DNA from: Dastarcus helophoroides
Taxonomy: Eukaryota > Arthropoda > Insecta > Coleoptera > Bothrideridae
NCBI GenBank assembly: GCA_028583605.1
Contig: CM053327.1
Span: forward strand, 23,175,629 to 23,239,628
Direction: 5' to 3'
DNA: 64,000 nucleotides
Part shown: positions 10,901 through 21,527 of the stretch, in pieces
How the letters are laid out: the number at the start of each line of letters is the position of its first letter
Numbering within the stretch: position 1 is the stretch's first letter
Program-made: the position numbers and the translations under genes
The notes under the pieces: generated by a model
Told to the model about the DNA's origin: nothing
Database searches by the model: none
What the model saw: the letters and a program-made list of their open reading frames with translations, nothing else

Positions 10901-13138
10901 TGATTCTGTTAAAATATTGTTTTATAGAAAATCGCCTTTTTTAATTTCCACTTTTGTACAATTTTTTTATTATTTCTGGAAGTTTTGACATTTTTTGAAA
11001 ATTTCGACTTTTTTCAAGTTTCGACTTTTATGTAGCAAATCGGTTTTCTATTTAAAAAGATAAAAAATTCGACTCTTAAAAAATTTTCATTTTTTTGAAA
11101 AATTAGATTTTTCTCACAAATTCGATTTTTTTCAAATTTTTTTCGAAATTTGTACTTTTCTGAAAATCTTAATCGTTTGTCATCAAATGTCGGCGTTTTT
11201 CTGAAGACAACATGACTTTTTCAGAATTTAACCTTTTTTCAAAATTTCCATTTTTTTTCAAAAACTGCGACTTTTTCTCGAAGTTTCGACTGTTATGTAG
11301 TAAACTGGATTTTTATTTGGAAAAATTTAAAAATTGACCCTTTTTGAAAATTTTCACTAGTCTGAAAAATTGGATTTTTCTCAAAATTTCGATTTTTAAA
11401 ATACATGAACCTTCGTCGTTAGATGACTATGTCGTTGTGTTGTCATTGCCAAGCTTTGCATTTATTTACATAGAAAATCTGTCATGATATATGCGCGAGA
11501 GTAGAAAATAGAGAAAGTGCGCGAGATCTGGTAACACTGAAGTGGACAAACAGACGGACAAACACACTTTCGCATTTATATATTAGTAAGGATAGCGTGC
11601 AGCATTAAAATATGCAACTTTATCTTAACCAACATCACAACTATTCAAATAAGTATAGGTATGCTTAAAAATAGCTACACAAGATTTTTTTTTAGAAATT
11701 TCGAATTTTTTCTTAAAGTTTCTAGTTAAATTTGAAATTTTCAAATTATTTGAAATTCACTTTTTTTCTTAAACCAGAAATTTTGATTTTAATTAAACTT
11801 ATGGCATAGCTATTGCTTATTTTTATAAATTTCAAGCTTTTTCGAGGTTTTTTAGACTTTCTAGAAATTTTGGTTTCTAATTTTTGAAGGCTAGATTTTA
11901 TTCTTTTGAATTTATACTAAAAACGTGGAGTATTTTTTCGCAATTTGACTTTTTCTCAAGATTTCAATTTTTTTTAGAAATTTCGATTTTTTTATAAATT
12001 TTAACATTCTCGCCGCAAAATATATTTTTTTCGAAATTGTCAGCGTCAACTGATGTTTTCTTTTTGGTAATTTCCATTTCAAACTCGAAACTATAATTTT
12101 TTTCAAATATAGTCCACTTGCAAAGGGTAACTATTATGCCCTTGGAGCACTCCAACTAGGAGGCTGAAATGAAGATAGATGGCGATGAACTGCAATTTGA
12201 AACAATGATAAATTGTTATTGGGAAAAATTCTGCTTGACAAAGAATTTCAGTGTTAGTTTCTAGTTCAAGAAAAAATACCACATACTAGTATTCACTTCT
12301 ATGTCTTCGTATTTCGCAGCAGAGGTCATAATAAAATAAACTCTGTCATGTGACTTATGGACGTAACTAGAGAAAAAAATTTGCTCAAACCCAATATGGA
12401 TGTCCACAAGAAAAACTGAAAGATCTAACATTAATTAAAAACCTTCGAAGTTGATGGTTATTAAAAAAATCCACAAAAGGATTTTCTCTTTTTTAGTTTT
12501 AACAAATAACTAAATAATAAAACGTATTAACTTTAGTTCAGATTTCAATTTCACATTTTCTCAGCACTAAAATAGGCAACTTAGTCATAATTAGACTATC
12601 ATAGCTCTTCAAATAAGCAAGATCCCAATGACAAGGGTCGTAAAATGAGGATCTTGCATAATTCAATATTTAAAAAAAGATGGATTAAATCAAAAGCCAC
12701 AAATATGTATATGTATATGTATTTAAATGAAAATAAAATTAACTGAATGGAAACCATAAACATAATATTTTAAGCTTTTACACTTCTTAACTAGAGAAGT
12801 AAAAGTTCACTTTTATCATAACTGGAAACTAATTTGCAACAGTGTTCCTTTTTTTTTAATTCAACTGCTACCTTAGCATATTTGGGACATAAGGTCACGT
12901 CTGTCAGGGAGCTGAATTTTAGACTCTACTCTCATATCACCCAAATAAAGTATTTATTGGACTTTAATCAATAATTTTTAAATAATTTACCTTCTTGCCA
13001 TAGGTTGAAAAGAAATGTTGGCTTGAGGCTTATTTGTGTATTCAATATAAGCAATCCATATTTACGACTTGAAGAAATATTTTTTTCCAACAGGATTTGG
13101 AACGGGTCCCAAAGAACACAGTTGCTGCTCGTTTTCAT
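7919..13138 (-). CDS. TPK1: Thiamine pyrophosphokinase, 4 coding exons, 266 aa
   Basis: Transfers pyrophosphate from ATP to thiamine, giving thiamine diphosphate in the cytosol. Coding exons (minus strand): 13138-12991, 9881-9628, 9579-9315, 8052-7919. All introns are GT-AG, phases agree, and the sum is 801 nt. Exon 1 gives [11 protein letters not shown], the family's N-terminal strand. Exon 2 gives [10 protein letters not shown] and LLTGDMDS (DGGAN and GDxDS, substrate/metal sites) and [13 protein letters not shown]. Exon 3 gives [18 protein letters not shown] and TTTGLKWNL. Exon 4 gives [11 protein letters not shown] and the C-terminal strand. Length is close to the usual ~240-265 aa. ATG 13138 is chosen because it is the first ATG before the conserved start; a TTTTTAG acceptor 4 bases upstream suggests a noncoding 5' exon further away. 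Intron 1 (3.1 kb) is mostly degenerate AT repeat. Confidence 0.95.
8801..9050. repeat. Polypyrimidine tract (C/T-rich, about 250 bp)
   Basis: Nearly all C and T on the plus strand, including a run of eight C near 8870 and several CTCTCT runs near 9020-9040. It sits in the last intron of thiamine pyrophosphokinase (on its template side, so the transcript is purine-rich). ORFs here are composition artefacts. Confidence 0.75.
10060..11400. repeat. Degenerate AT repeat block, AAATTTCGACTTTTT type
   Basis: Fills much of thiamine pyrophosphokinase intron 1. Words such as AAATTTCGACTTTTTTC recur at roughly 19-22 base spacing with heavy drift; nearly all CG dinucleotides fall in TTTCGAA or TTTCGAC contexts. 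On the plus strand it is T-rich. No coding potential. Confidence 0.7.
11690..12106. repeat. Degenerate AT repeat block (second, shorter)
   Basis: Same family as the block at 10060-11400, T-rich on the plus strand, separated from it by about 290 bases of more complex sequence. It abuts the LINE 3' tail at 12107. Confidence 0.55.
12107..12260 (-). mobile_element. Solo 3' tail of a related LINE
   Basis: The stretch beginning AGTCCACTTGCAAAGGGTAA, with GATAGATGGCGATGAA at 12174, matches the 3' tails of both LINE copies (4516 onward and about 19575-19675) with many differences. Only the 3' end is present, as expected of a 5'-truncated insertion. Confidence 0.65.
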
Positions 13139-14090
13139 TATCTAAAAAGTAATAAGGTGTCGTTAGTTAAATGCCTTCGTGCCAAGTAATGCCTTACGCA
13201 GAAATAATTTAATTCTGAACATTTTTAATTTTTAGACTATCGAAAACACATGAATTCTTATTGTCATATTGATCCACTTTCTAGGTTATTTCATTTCTAA
13301 CCTCTAATTCCACAGAATCAAGAGCAGATAGTCTCTTTAAAAGAAAAGGCGGATTCTGTAGGGCTCTACTTTTGTTAAATTTCCGTAATGAGTTTACTTT
13401 TTCTTTCTACTTTCTTGAAATGAAATCCAAAGAACTCAGAAGTTGTAGATTAAGAAACATAAAATGTGGCGTATGGATTTCATGTTTTAATTTCTCAATA
13501 ATCTTTAGACGCGAGATTACGTATTAAATGATTAGCTTAATCAGTGTAAGGAATTTGGATATTACTTATGATGTAATAATTAATCCGAATTCCATTAAAC
13601 TCTAAATCTGTGACTACGTCAAAAACGACCTTTAAAAGTTAAAATGGAGAACAATTCTCCATGCTAAGCTTCTGTACAAAGACAAGACCAGTTTCTGTAG
13701 CCTTCTCTTATTCTTATTTTTATTTTTTTTTTCTCCATCTAAAACTTTAAAAACGTTCTTTTTATTTTACCGTAATTTTACTGGATTGCTAAAGTCAGAT
13801 TCCTAAAGTGTTCGTCCTGTAGATTGCCTACTTACCGATTTTTAGGGTTCCGTACCTTAAAAGAAAAAAATGGAACTCTTATATCACTCCAGTGTCCGTC
13901 CATCCATGTGTCAGAAAGAGGTTTTCCTCAAAAACTATGTAACGTAGGAATTTGGAATTTTTGCACAGCGTTAGTTCTCGATGACCCATGCTAACCAATG
14001 ATTAGAAAAAGAAAATATTTTATAATGAAATAGGGGGGGGTCAATTTGGTCAGCGAAAATAAAGTTTTAGATCATGTCGTGTGAGGTATC
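13139..14090. other. Intergenic spacer with a fragment of dispersed repeat
   Basis: No exon recognised. GGGTTCCGTACC at about 13845, followed by a degraded match to a repeat style common in insect genomes, suggests an old element end; no partner end was found. A run of seven G lies near 14033. Confidence 0.35.
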
Positions 14091-14115
14091 ATTTGAGAGA
14101 GCTACCTCTCTCTAT

Positions 14116-14157
14116 CTCTCTGAAGATGATAGCTTGACTGTCGAAACGCGTTAGAGC
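14116..14157 (+). ncRNA. Hammerhead-ribozyme-like core (Penelope-type)
   Basis: Seen: stem I half CTCT (14116-14119), core CTGAAGA (14120-14126), stem II GATAG/CTGTC (14128-14132 with 14138-14142, one G-U), GAA (14143-14145), self-complementary ACGCGT (14146-14151), cleavage-site T (14152), and AGAG (14153-14156) pairing with stem I. One extra T (14127) sits between core and stem II, so activity is doubtful. The flank after it (poly-T then TTTTTTGGTTTCAGG) recurs beside the 38.7 kb copy, so it belongs to a repeat family. Confidence 0.5.
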
Positions 14158-14689
14158 AACCTTTGTTGCGTTTTTTAATCTTTTTTGGTTTCAGGATACT
14201 AAAATATATTTTTTAAATAATTTTCGGTCCAATGGTATTAAAGATACAGCCCAAAATGTGTAAGAAATGGCCGATTCCCTCCTGTTCTAGGTTTCTAAGG
14301 ATAAAATTTAGATTGTAGTAGGGTTAGTAGATATTGGGTCATAGATTATCGGAAAACTGCAATTTTTTTAGAAATCCTAATAGCTCTTGAGAAAAAAAAA
14401 TTTCATGGAAATATAATAAAGAGATCAACTAATCACAATTTGTTATGTAAACACACCCTTTTTATTTGGGTCTTATTCGATTAGGAGCACAGAAACCAGT
14501 AGTGGCCATGGTGTTTTTCTCTTCACACTTGCCAAATATTTAACAGTTAACAGGGCGTGAAACCATTGTAATCCGCTAAACAACAAGGCGAACGAGTTTT
14601 TGTAATCCACTAACGTCTCGTTCGTTGTTTTTTCTATAACAGGTAATATAGTAAAGATATCAAAATTTTGGAATTCTCAAAATACTATA

Positions 14690-15500
14690 GAAAGCGCTCT
14701 GCAAGGTGTTAGGTTAAGTAGTTGCTTTAGCAATTGTTGCTAAGAAATTAGGGGTATTACTTACTTCATTACAAAGGTTTAGAAACAATGATACCGAATT
14801 GAGAGAAAAGTGGGACCGACTTCGACACTTGGCATGGCACAATAAAATGGTTTAAGGGAATGGATTCTTTGACTGGCTGAGTTTCCTGTAAGTAACGCGC
14901 AAGCTTCAAATAGCTTTCAACATTTAGTCAATTATTAGAAAATAGAAAATCCTTTTACTAATGGTCTTCCTGATTTAAGTTCTTGAAACTAAATCCATCC
15001 ATCTTGGAAAAGATTGCGTAAAACTTAACTATAACTTGATCTTTTTCCACAGCAAGCTTAGATGCGAGGGCCTTCAAGTGCAAGAAGTACAAGAGCGAAT
15101 AGCAGAACAGGTAAATACGCCAAGTATGTCAAATACATAGACCACCTTCAGCAATGAACCAAGCAAAACAAAAAACTTTGGGAACATTTAAGAGAGCGTT
15201 GTTGTGACTGAAGAGCCCCAATGAAAAAAGGGTACCAAAGGAAGTGATACCAAGTGTAGTGATATCAAGACAATGGTAATAGTACTATGAGCTTAAAAGA
15301 AAGCATAACTGTAGACCCAAAAAAAAAAGTAGATATTAGGCTGAAGAAACAAGATGAAAAAAAAACTGAAGTAAAAGAAAGAAAAAAACATTAAAGTATT
15401 GCAAATAAACGAAAACAAGTACGATGAATCGGAAAATGATTTAAAAGCAAAAGAGCAAGATGAGTGGTTCGCAGCAGATAGCTCAGATGATTCTCTCTAG
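14690..15500 (+). pseudogene. Decayed pogo/Tigger-like transposase remnant
   Basis: From about 14700 the translation gives ALQGVRLS, then after a frame change AIVAKKLGVLLTSLQRF. This resembles the psq-type helix-turn-helix at the N-terminus of pogo/jerky-like transposases, which also has a TSLQR-like recognition helix. After many stops the 3' end reads EQDEWFAADSSDDSL then TAG near 15498, an acidic tail of the kind these proteins carry. The middle, including any DDE catalytic residues, is not recognisable. Family assignment is inference from short matches. Confidence 0.4.
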
Positions 15501-16689
15501 GTCTGAATAGCAATTTTAAAAAGGACCAAATTAAAGCTTTGCTTTTGTTTAGCCGCTAAAAGCTTCCAGGAAAAGCTGAAATTCGTGCAAAAATCTCAAA
15601 ATAGCAAAAAAGCTATGACTTGCTTTGCCTTTGTGTTCAATTAACTGTTAGTTACCTACCTAAGATACTTAGTGTGTTTGACGCATCGATAATATCAAAA
15701 GTTCATTATAAATAATCTCTTGTATTACAAAATTGTATTTATTATTGTTTTTCAATTAAACAAAATGGGGCCACTACCGGAACAAACAAGTGTCCACTAC
15801 TGAAAATCCCCTTCCCATTACCAGTGCATTTCACGATCCTCAAAAATGAGTTTTTTCCTAATTTTTTTATAAAATCAATCGGGTATTTTATCTCGACAAA
15901 CCGAGTAAATAAGGTCAATAAAATTCAGAAAATTTGAAGTTGCCGAAAATATCTATACTTTTAAGAATTATGCTCAAAACTATAAATTTGTTCTTAAAGT
16001 GCCCAATCGGTACATTTACTTTATGTAAGACAGTAATTCTTGAACTTTTTACTTTAAAGTCGAAAGGGTTGAAATTCTTTAAAAGTCGAAGAGCTGAGAT
16101 CAAAAAAGAGAAACTGAAATTAAGAGATTTAGTTTAAATAGAATTGTCCTAAAGCTGATCCACACCGATAAAAATGTGTGCTTTGATTGGTCACAAAAAA
16201 TATTAGGTTACATCCACGGTTTTTGCAGTGTGTTGGAAAGAAATTTAGCCCCATATAACACATAAAATAGCTATCTACACCACCTAGGGTGAAAAATATA
16301 ATATGTATTTTCATTTTAAAATACAACGCACAAGACAAATTTTTATTGATGTGAAAGCAGAGTAAAAAAAAATGGACCTAGTTCAAATGTGACCCTTTTC
16401 TACGAGACCTAGACCTAGTGTACTTGCTTTAGATTATAGCTATATCCACTCCCAATTAATTTATACTTACAACAGGATTACTTTCTTTTTATAACTTCTA
16501 TTGTTAATTGGTACATTTTTTATAACAATCTGTAAAGTTTTAAATTATTCGAAATTCATCACAGTCTAGCCCCAAAACATTTATTGGTTTTTAAATCCAA
16601 TTCAAAAAAAGAGCAATTCGCCTCATAGTTGATAAAATTCTGATACACTGGAGCACAGGAGAATAGTTCGTGATTTATTTTTATTCTTA
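15501..16689. other. Intergenic spacer, no gene seen
   Basis: AT-rich sequence with short overlapping ORFs on both strands that show no family resemblance. No clean repeat ends seen. Confidence 0.4.
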
Positions 16690-16882
16690 ACTTAGAACAA
16701 TAAGAACTTATATTTATGGAGAGTTTTTTTCTACAGTACTTCCAAAAATTGGAATTCGTTGGCAAGTTTAATTTTCAACGATAATCACCATAATTTAAAA
16801 AGGCAGTTTATTGCCATCTATCTTCATTTTCTCCTTGTAGTGTTCCAAGGGCATAATAGGGTCATCCTTTATAAATAGATTG
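16690..16882 (+). mobile_element. Solo 3' tail of a related LINE, directly before LINE copy 2
   Basis: The region with GCCATCTATCTTCATTTTC (16814) and GGGCATAATAGGGTCATCC (about 16848) matches the tails of the LINE copies and the 12.1 kb fragment, in plus orientation. It runs straight into the body of LINE copy 2 at 16883, giving a head-to-tail arrangement of a truncated relative and a 5'-truncated copy. Confidence 0.6.
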
Positions 16883-19677
16883 GACCTTCAAACTAAAAGA
16901 CCACATGTGCTGTCTCTGACAGAATCCCAAGTCTCATCATCCATCAATACAGTCCATTTGCTTTGCTCTAACTACGAGTTGCATACAAAATTTCGACACA
17001 ATATTGGAATTTGTGCTTTTACGCGAAGCGACCTGTCCTGTCAACGAGAAGAAGCACTGGAATATGCTGATCATGATGTAATTTGGCTGAAAATCTGCTC
17101 CAAAAACGAAGTAATATTCATTTGTTCACTTTATTTGTCTCCAAACGATCCCTCATACAGACATCTCTTCTCTTATCTCTCCGTAACCTTTGATCACTTA
17201 CAGACGAATTATCCAACAGCTGAGGTTGTCTTTCTCGGTGACTTCAACGTACACAACACCCCCTGATTAAAGTTTTCTTCCCGAACTGACGACGCGGGCA
17301 GGGTGACAGAGGATTTCGCCATCACTTGTAGACTATCGCAATTAGTTGAGGAACCCACAAGAATTCCTGATGTAGATACCCATCATCCTAATCTGCTCGA
17401 CCTTTTCCTTACAAATTCACCAAATTCGTATAAAATCTCTGTGACATCACCGCTTGGAAATTCGGATCACAAGCTTGTAGCAGCCTCTCGCTCGCTTCAT
17501 ATACCACCTCCTTCCCAGACGCAGTCCCGTAGGGTTTGGCACTTTAACTCTGCAAACTGGGAAGAACTAACAGACTTCTTTGCATCTTTCCCAGGAAGTC
17601 TGCTTCAACTCAGACAACCCTTCCTTAGTCGCCGAATTCATCTCGGAAACTATCCTGATTGGTATGGAATGCTCAATTTCCCACTCCCAAAAGAAGTCTG
17701 CCCCCAGTAAATCTTGGTTCAGTAAAAAATGTGCTCGGTCTGTCTCCTGCAAAAATCGCACATATCGTCGTTGGTGAAATAACCGAGTAGAGACTTGGAC
17801 CATATTTGTAGATGCACGAAATTCTTGTAAACATGTTATTGACGAGGCAAAAGGTGATTTCGATCGTAAAACGCGCCAGAGGCTTATCAACTATCCGAAC
17901 GGTTCCAGGTCCTTTTGGGGATTTGCAAAGTCGATTGGAAAGAATTTTACATCTTCAAATTTTACACCTTTACTCGATGAAAATAGCAATATTGCTACTA
18001 CCTCCAAGGAAAAGGCTGACATGTTAGCCCTAATGTTTGCTGAAAATTCCAATCTTGATTCTCGAAACGCAGAACCCCCTATTCTTCCTAAGGTTGGCAC
18101 TTCGAAGTTGTTTTCAGAGAAGGCACAATCAGGAAGATTTTCCTTGAGCTTGACACCTCGAAAGCTTCTGGCCTTGATGGTATTCCCGCTATTGTTCTTA
18201 AGAAGTGCGCCCCAGAGTTGACTCCTGTCCTAGGCAAATTGTTCACACTCTCTTACAACAAAGGTGTATTCCCTAACATCTGGAAATCTGCTAGAGTGCA
18301 GCCTGTCCCTAAAAAGGGAAAAAGGAATCTGGGTAACAACTATCGCCTTATATCTTTGTTACCCGTTATATCTAAAGTGATGGAAAAGGTTATCAACATC
18401 GAGATTCTTAAATATCTCGAGGAAAATAGAATCATCTCCGACAGGCAATACGGTTTTAGACAACAACGTTCCACTGGCGATCTACTGGCATATGTTACTC
18501 ACATCTGTAACTCAGCTATGGAAAAACATGGTGAGGCTAGGATTGTGGCATCGGACATCTCAAAGGCTTTCGACAGTCTGGCACCGATCTCTTCTCGCCA
18601 AATTAACATCTTATGGTTTTCCTCCTGAACTCTGTCATTTAATATCCAATTTTCTCGCTGACAAATCTCTTCAGGTCGTCATCGATGGCATTTCATCCGA
18701 GACATTTGCGATTAACGCAGGGGTGCCTTAGGGGCTGTTCTGTCTCCTACTCTATTTCTATTACACATAAACGATATCTTAGCTTCAACTTCCAATCCTA
18801 TATACAGCTATTTTTATATATCGCTGCTTCAGATTGGCTAAGGGAACAGCAGATACAGACGATTAATCAGGATCTCGAGATTATTCTGGAATGGGATAAG
18901 AACAATTTGGTCGACTTCAACGCTTCAAAAACTCAGGCCGCGGTGTTCTCTAAGAAAACATCAAGGGATAATGCAACAAACATACTAATGGACGGTAAAA
19001 TCCTTCCGATGGGATCTAATCTATCTATCCTAGGAGTGAATGCGAGCACTAACTTCTCTTGGGACGATCGTGTGCGCGCCATTGCCAAATCCGCCTCTCA
19101 GAAGCTAGGCTTTCTTCTTAGAGCTAAAAAGTACTACGCATCTCATCAGCTATTAACACTATACAAAGCTCAAGTTAGGCCAACACTAGAATACTGTTCT
19201 CATGTTTGGAGTTCAGCCCCAAAACACACTTTAGCTCTCTTGGATTCAATTCCAAGAAGAGCGATTCGCCTAATTGATGACGAGAGTTTGACCGATTCTC
19301 TCGAAACACTAGAGTACCGGCGTATGGTTGGTGACTTGTCTCTTTTCTACAAGTACTATCATGGAAGATGCTCGCAGGAACTAATAGGATTGATCCCCCA
19401 AGGGCAAGATCCTTGAGGCGTACTAGACAGTCGGAGACAGCAAATTCCTGTGCGGTACAGCTTGACACAGTGAGGACTTCTGTCTACGGAGACTTTTTTC
19501 TACAGAACTTTCAAGTTATGGAACTTGTTACCGAAAAGAATTTCCCCCAAAAATTACAACCTATCCTTGTTTAAGAAGGCGGTTCATCACCATCTATCCT
19601 TGTTTCCGCATCCTACTCGCAGTGCTTTGAAAGCATAATGGGGTTACCCTTTGCGAGTGGATTAAACTTAAAAAAAA
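16883..19677 (+). mobile_element. Non-LTR retrotransposon (CR1/jockey-type LINE), broken copy 2
   Basis: Plus-strand sister of copy 1. Endonuclease: YADHDVIWLKICSKNE, SLYLSPNDPSY, VVFLGDFNVHN (up to 17263), then a stop and LGNSDH near 17457. Reverse transcriptase: NNYRLISLLPVISKV, FRQQRSTGDLL, then ASDISKAFDS and NAGVP followed by a stop at 18731. The segment that should carry YADD is deleted near 18800, so the catalytic centre is lost. The C-terminal stretch with VRPTLEYCSHVWSS follows (to about 19416). A 3' tail with TTAAACTT plus a short A run ends at 19677. It keeps about 100 bases of endonuclease missing from copy 1. Inactive. Confidence 0.9.
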
Positions 19678-21527
19678 TTTAAACATATTTTTGTCGATAA
19701 TAAAAATCTTTGTGTCGATTATATTCTCGCACTACCGTGAAATGCATAATTTTAACTTAATTTTTTTCTATGCCGCATGAATATATACAGGATGGTGCAT
19801 TAAAATTAACTTTTTTTAACAAAACACCTGTATATTTTTCCATATTTGAATCTGTTAAAAGTGAAAAATCAAAATTCACAATATGTATGGTAAATGTATG
19901 CCATCTACGTCTGTGACACTTTTCATATTTTCAGAAATATTTAATGGATAAAAACACCATAAATCCTCTTACATGAATTTTTTATAGATAAAAAAAACAG
20001 TGATAACTAAAAAAGGGAACACCATCTGACACTACAAAGCCTACTAAGTCGTTCAAATTTTTGTTATAGATATCGAGATAACCAGAGACTAAATAGATTG
20101 AACGCTGTAGGGTAACCAGTGAAGGCAGTTGGAAGCCTGGCGAAAGCACATCTCGCATAGCGCTCTTATTCCTTTCAGACCTTTGCGAAAACAACATCGG
20201 GTTCTTTTTACCAAATAGACATTAAATATGGGGAAAATGTATTGTGGAACACTGTCGGAACATAAGTGAAGGAAAATCAAGAGTTTTATTCTTTGAGTAG
20301 GTAAAAATAAAATATATAAATATTCAATTATCAACGTGCGCAAGTCGCCGTTTCATTGCAGTCATTACATAATTTGCATCATCGGCTTAACAATATTGTG
20401 CACATGCGTCGCGTATTGAAAGTTACATGTAAATCGTTAGAACTGTTACGTGGAAGGTTTAATATTTACCATTTACAAATTTGACTTAATCCGACAGCGT
20501 CAAGAGTATGCGATATGCCTTGTTGCCTCTTCCCCGTATTTTACATTCATCGATTCTCATGCTACGAGATTGAAGCGTTCAGTCTATTTAGTCTATGGAG
20601 ATAACTGAAGCAAACAAGAAACCGACGCCAGTAATTCCACATTACAAGCACTATTTTATAACTCAGAAAATAATACCTTGAGACACCACGCTTCACAGTG
20701 AAACTTTTTGCTTGGACATTACTTTTTCTATTATCTAAACAGCATGTGTATTAGGCAGCTTTTTTTTCTAGCAAACTAACCCGTTGTTGCGAATATTTCC
20801 GAAGATTGCAACTCTTGCTACCAGTAGATCATTTTTTGACCATACAGGCGTACAACAAATTTCCAGACATTTAGGTTTTCAAATCTCACATCTTTTCTGC
20901 AACATATAGACACATTGAGCCATAAGTGCATGCTTCTGGTGAGATGATTGAAGCTTCTTGAGGTGTCTCATTCGAAGCTAGATATGCTTACTTTTTAAGA
21001 TGTGTCAGAGGTGGAGAATGGGGTAAGAAGGTCTTTTGTTCATGATGTTCTAGATATGTTTGACGGGTGACAGATCTGGATATTAAGGTGGCCTATGAAA
21101 AGACCAACAATATGTGCATTGGAAGTTCAATAGATTGAATCCTTCATGAAATAGGAAGTGTCCAATCCGAATATCACTCATTACATGAAAGTGTTCAGCA
21201 AAAAAAAACCATGATGGGGAAAATTAAACGGGGGTAAAGGCATATAAATATATTTTAAACATTTTTTATAAAAAAAATTAAACTTAAAATAATATTATCA
21301 AGATAACTTAATCATAACGTAATTATTTTTACTTCCATAAGAATAAAACTAGTCAGTCATTTTTAAATGATGTAGTAAAATTGAAATATATGTCAACAAA
21401 AAATATTATGATCCTGATAAGGAAAAGACAACAATTGCATTATCAAATTAACAGAATATTCAATATATCATGGGAACATTTTTGTAAATTGATATTCAAA
21501 ACATAACATTAACAAAAAATTAATTCC
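19678..21527. other. Intergenic spacer downstream of the TDRD5-like gene
   Basis: Contains the 3' flank (and probably 3' UTR) of the minus-strand gene ending at 21528. ACAGGATGGTGCATTAAAAT near 19789 and CACCTGTATA near 19827 look like close-spaced inverted ends, too short to call. No exon recognised. Confidence 0.4.

Noticed and set aside
10000..11400. Phe- and Ser-rich ORFs in the AT repeat blocks
   Set aside because: Composition artefacts of T-rich degenerate repeat; no conserved family, no splice context.
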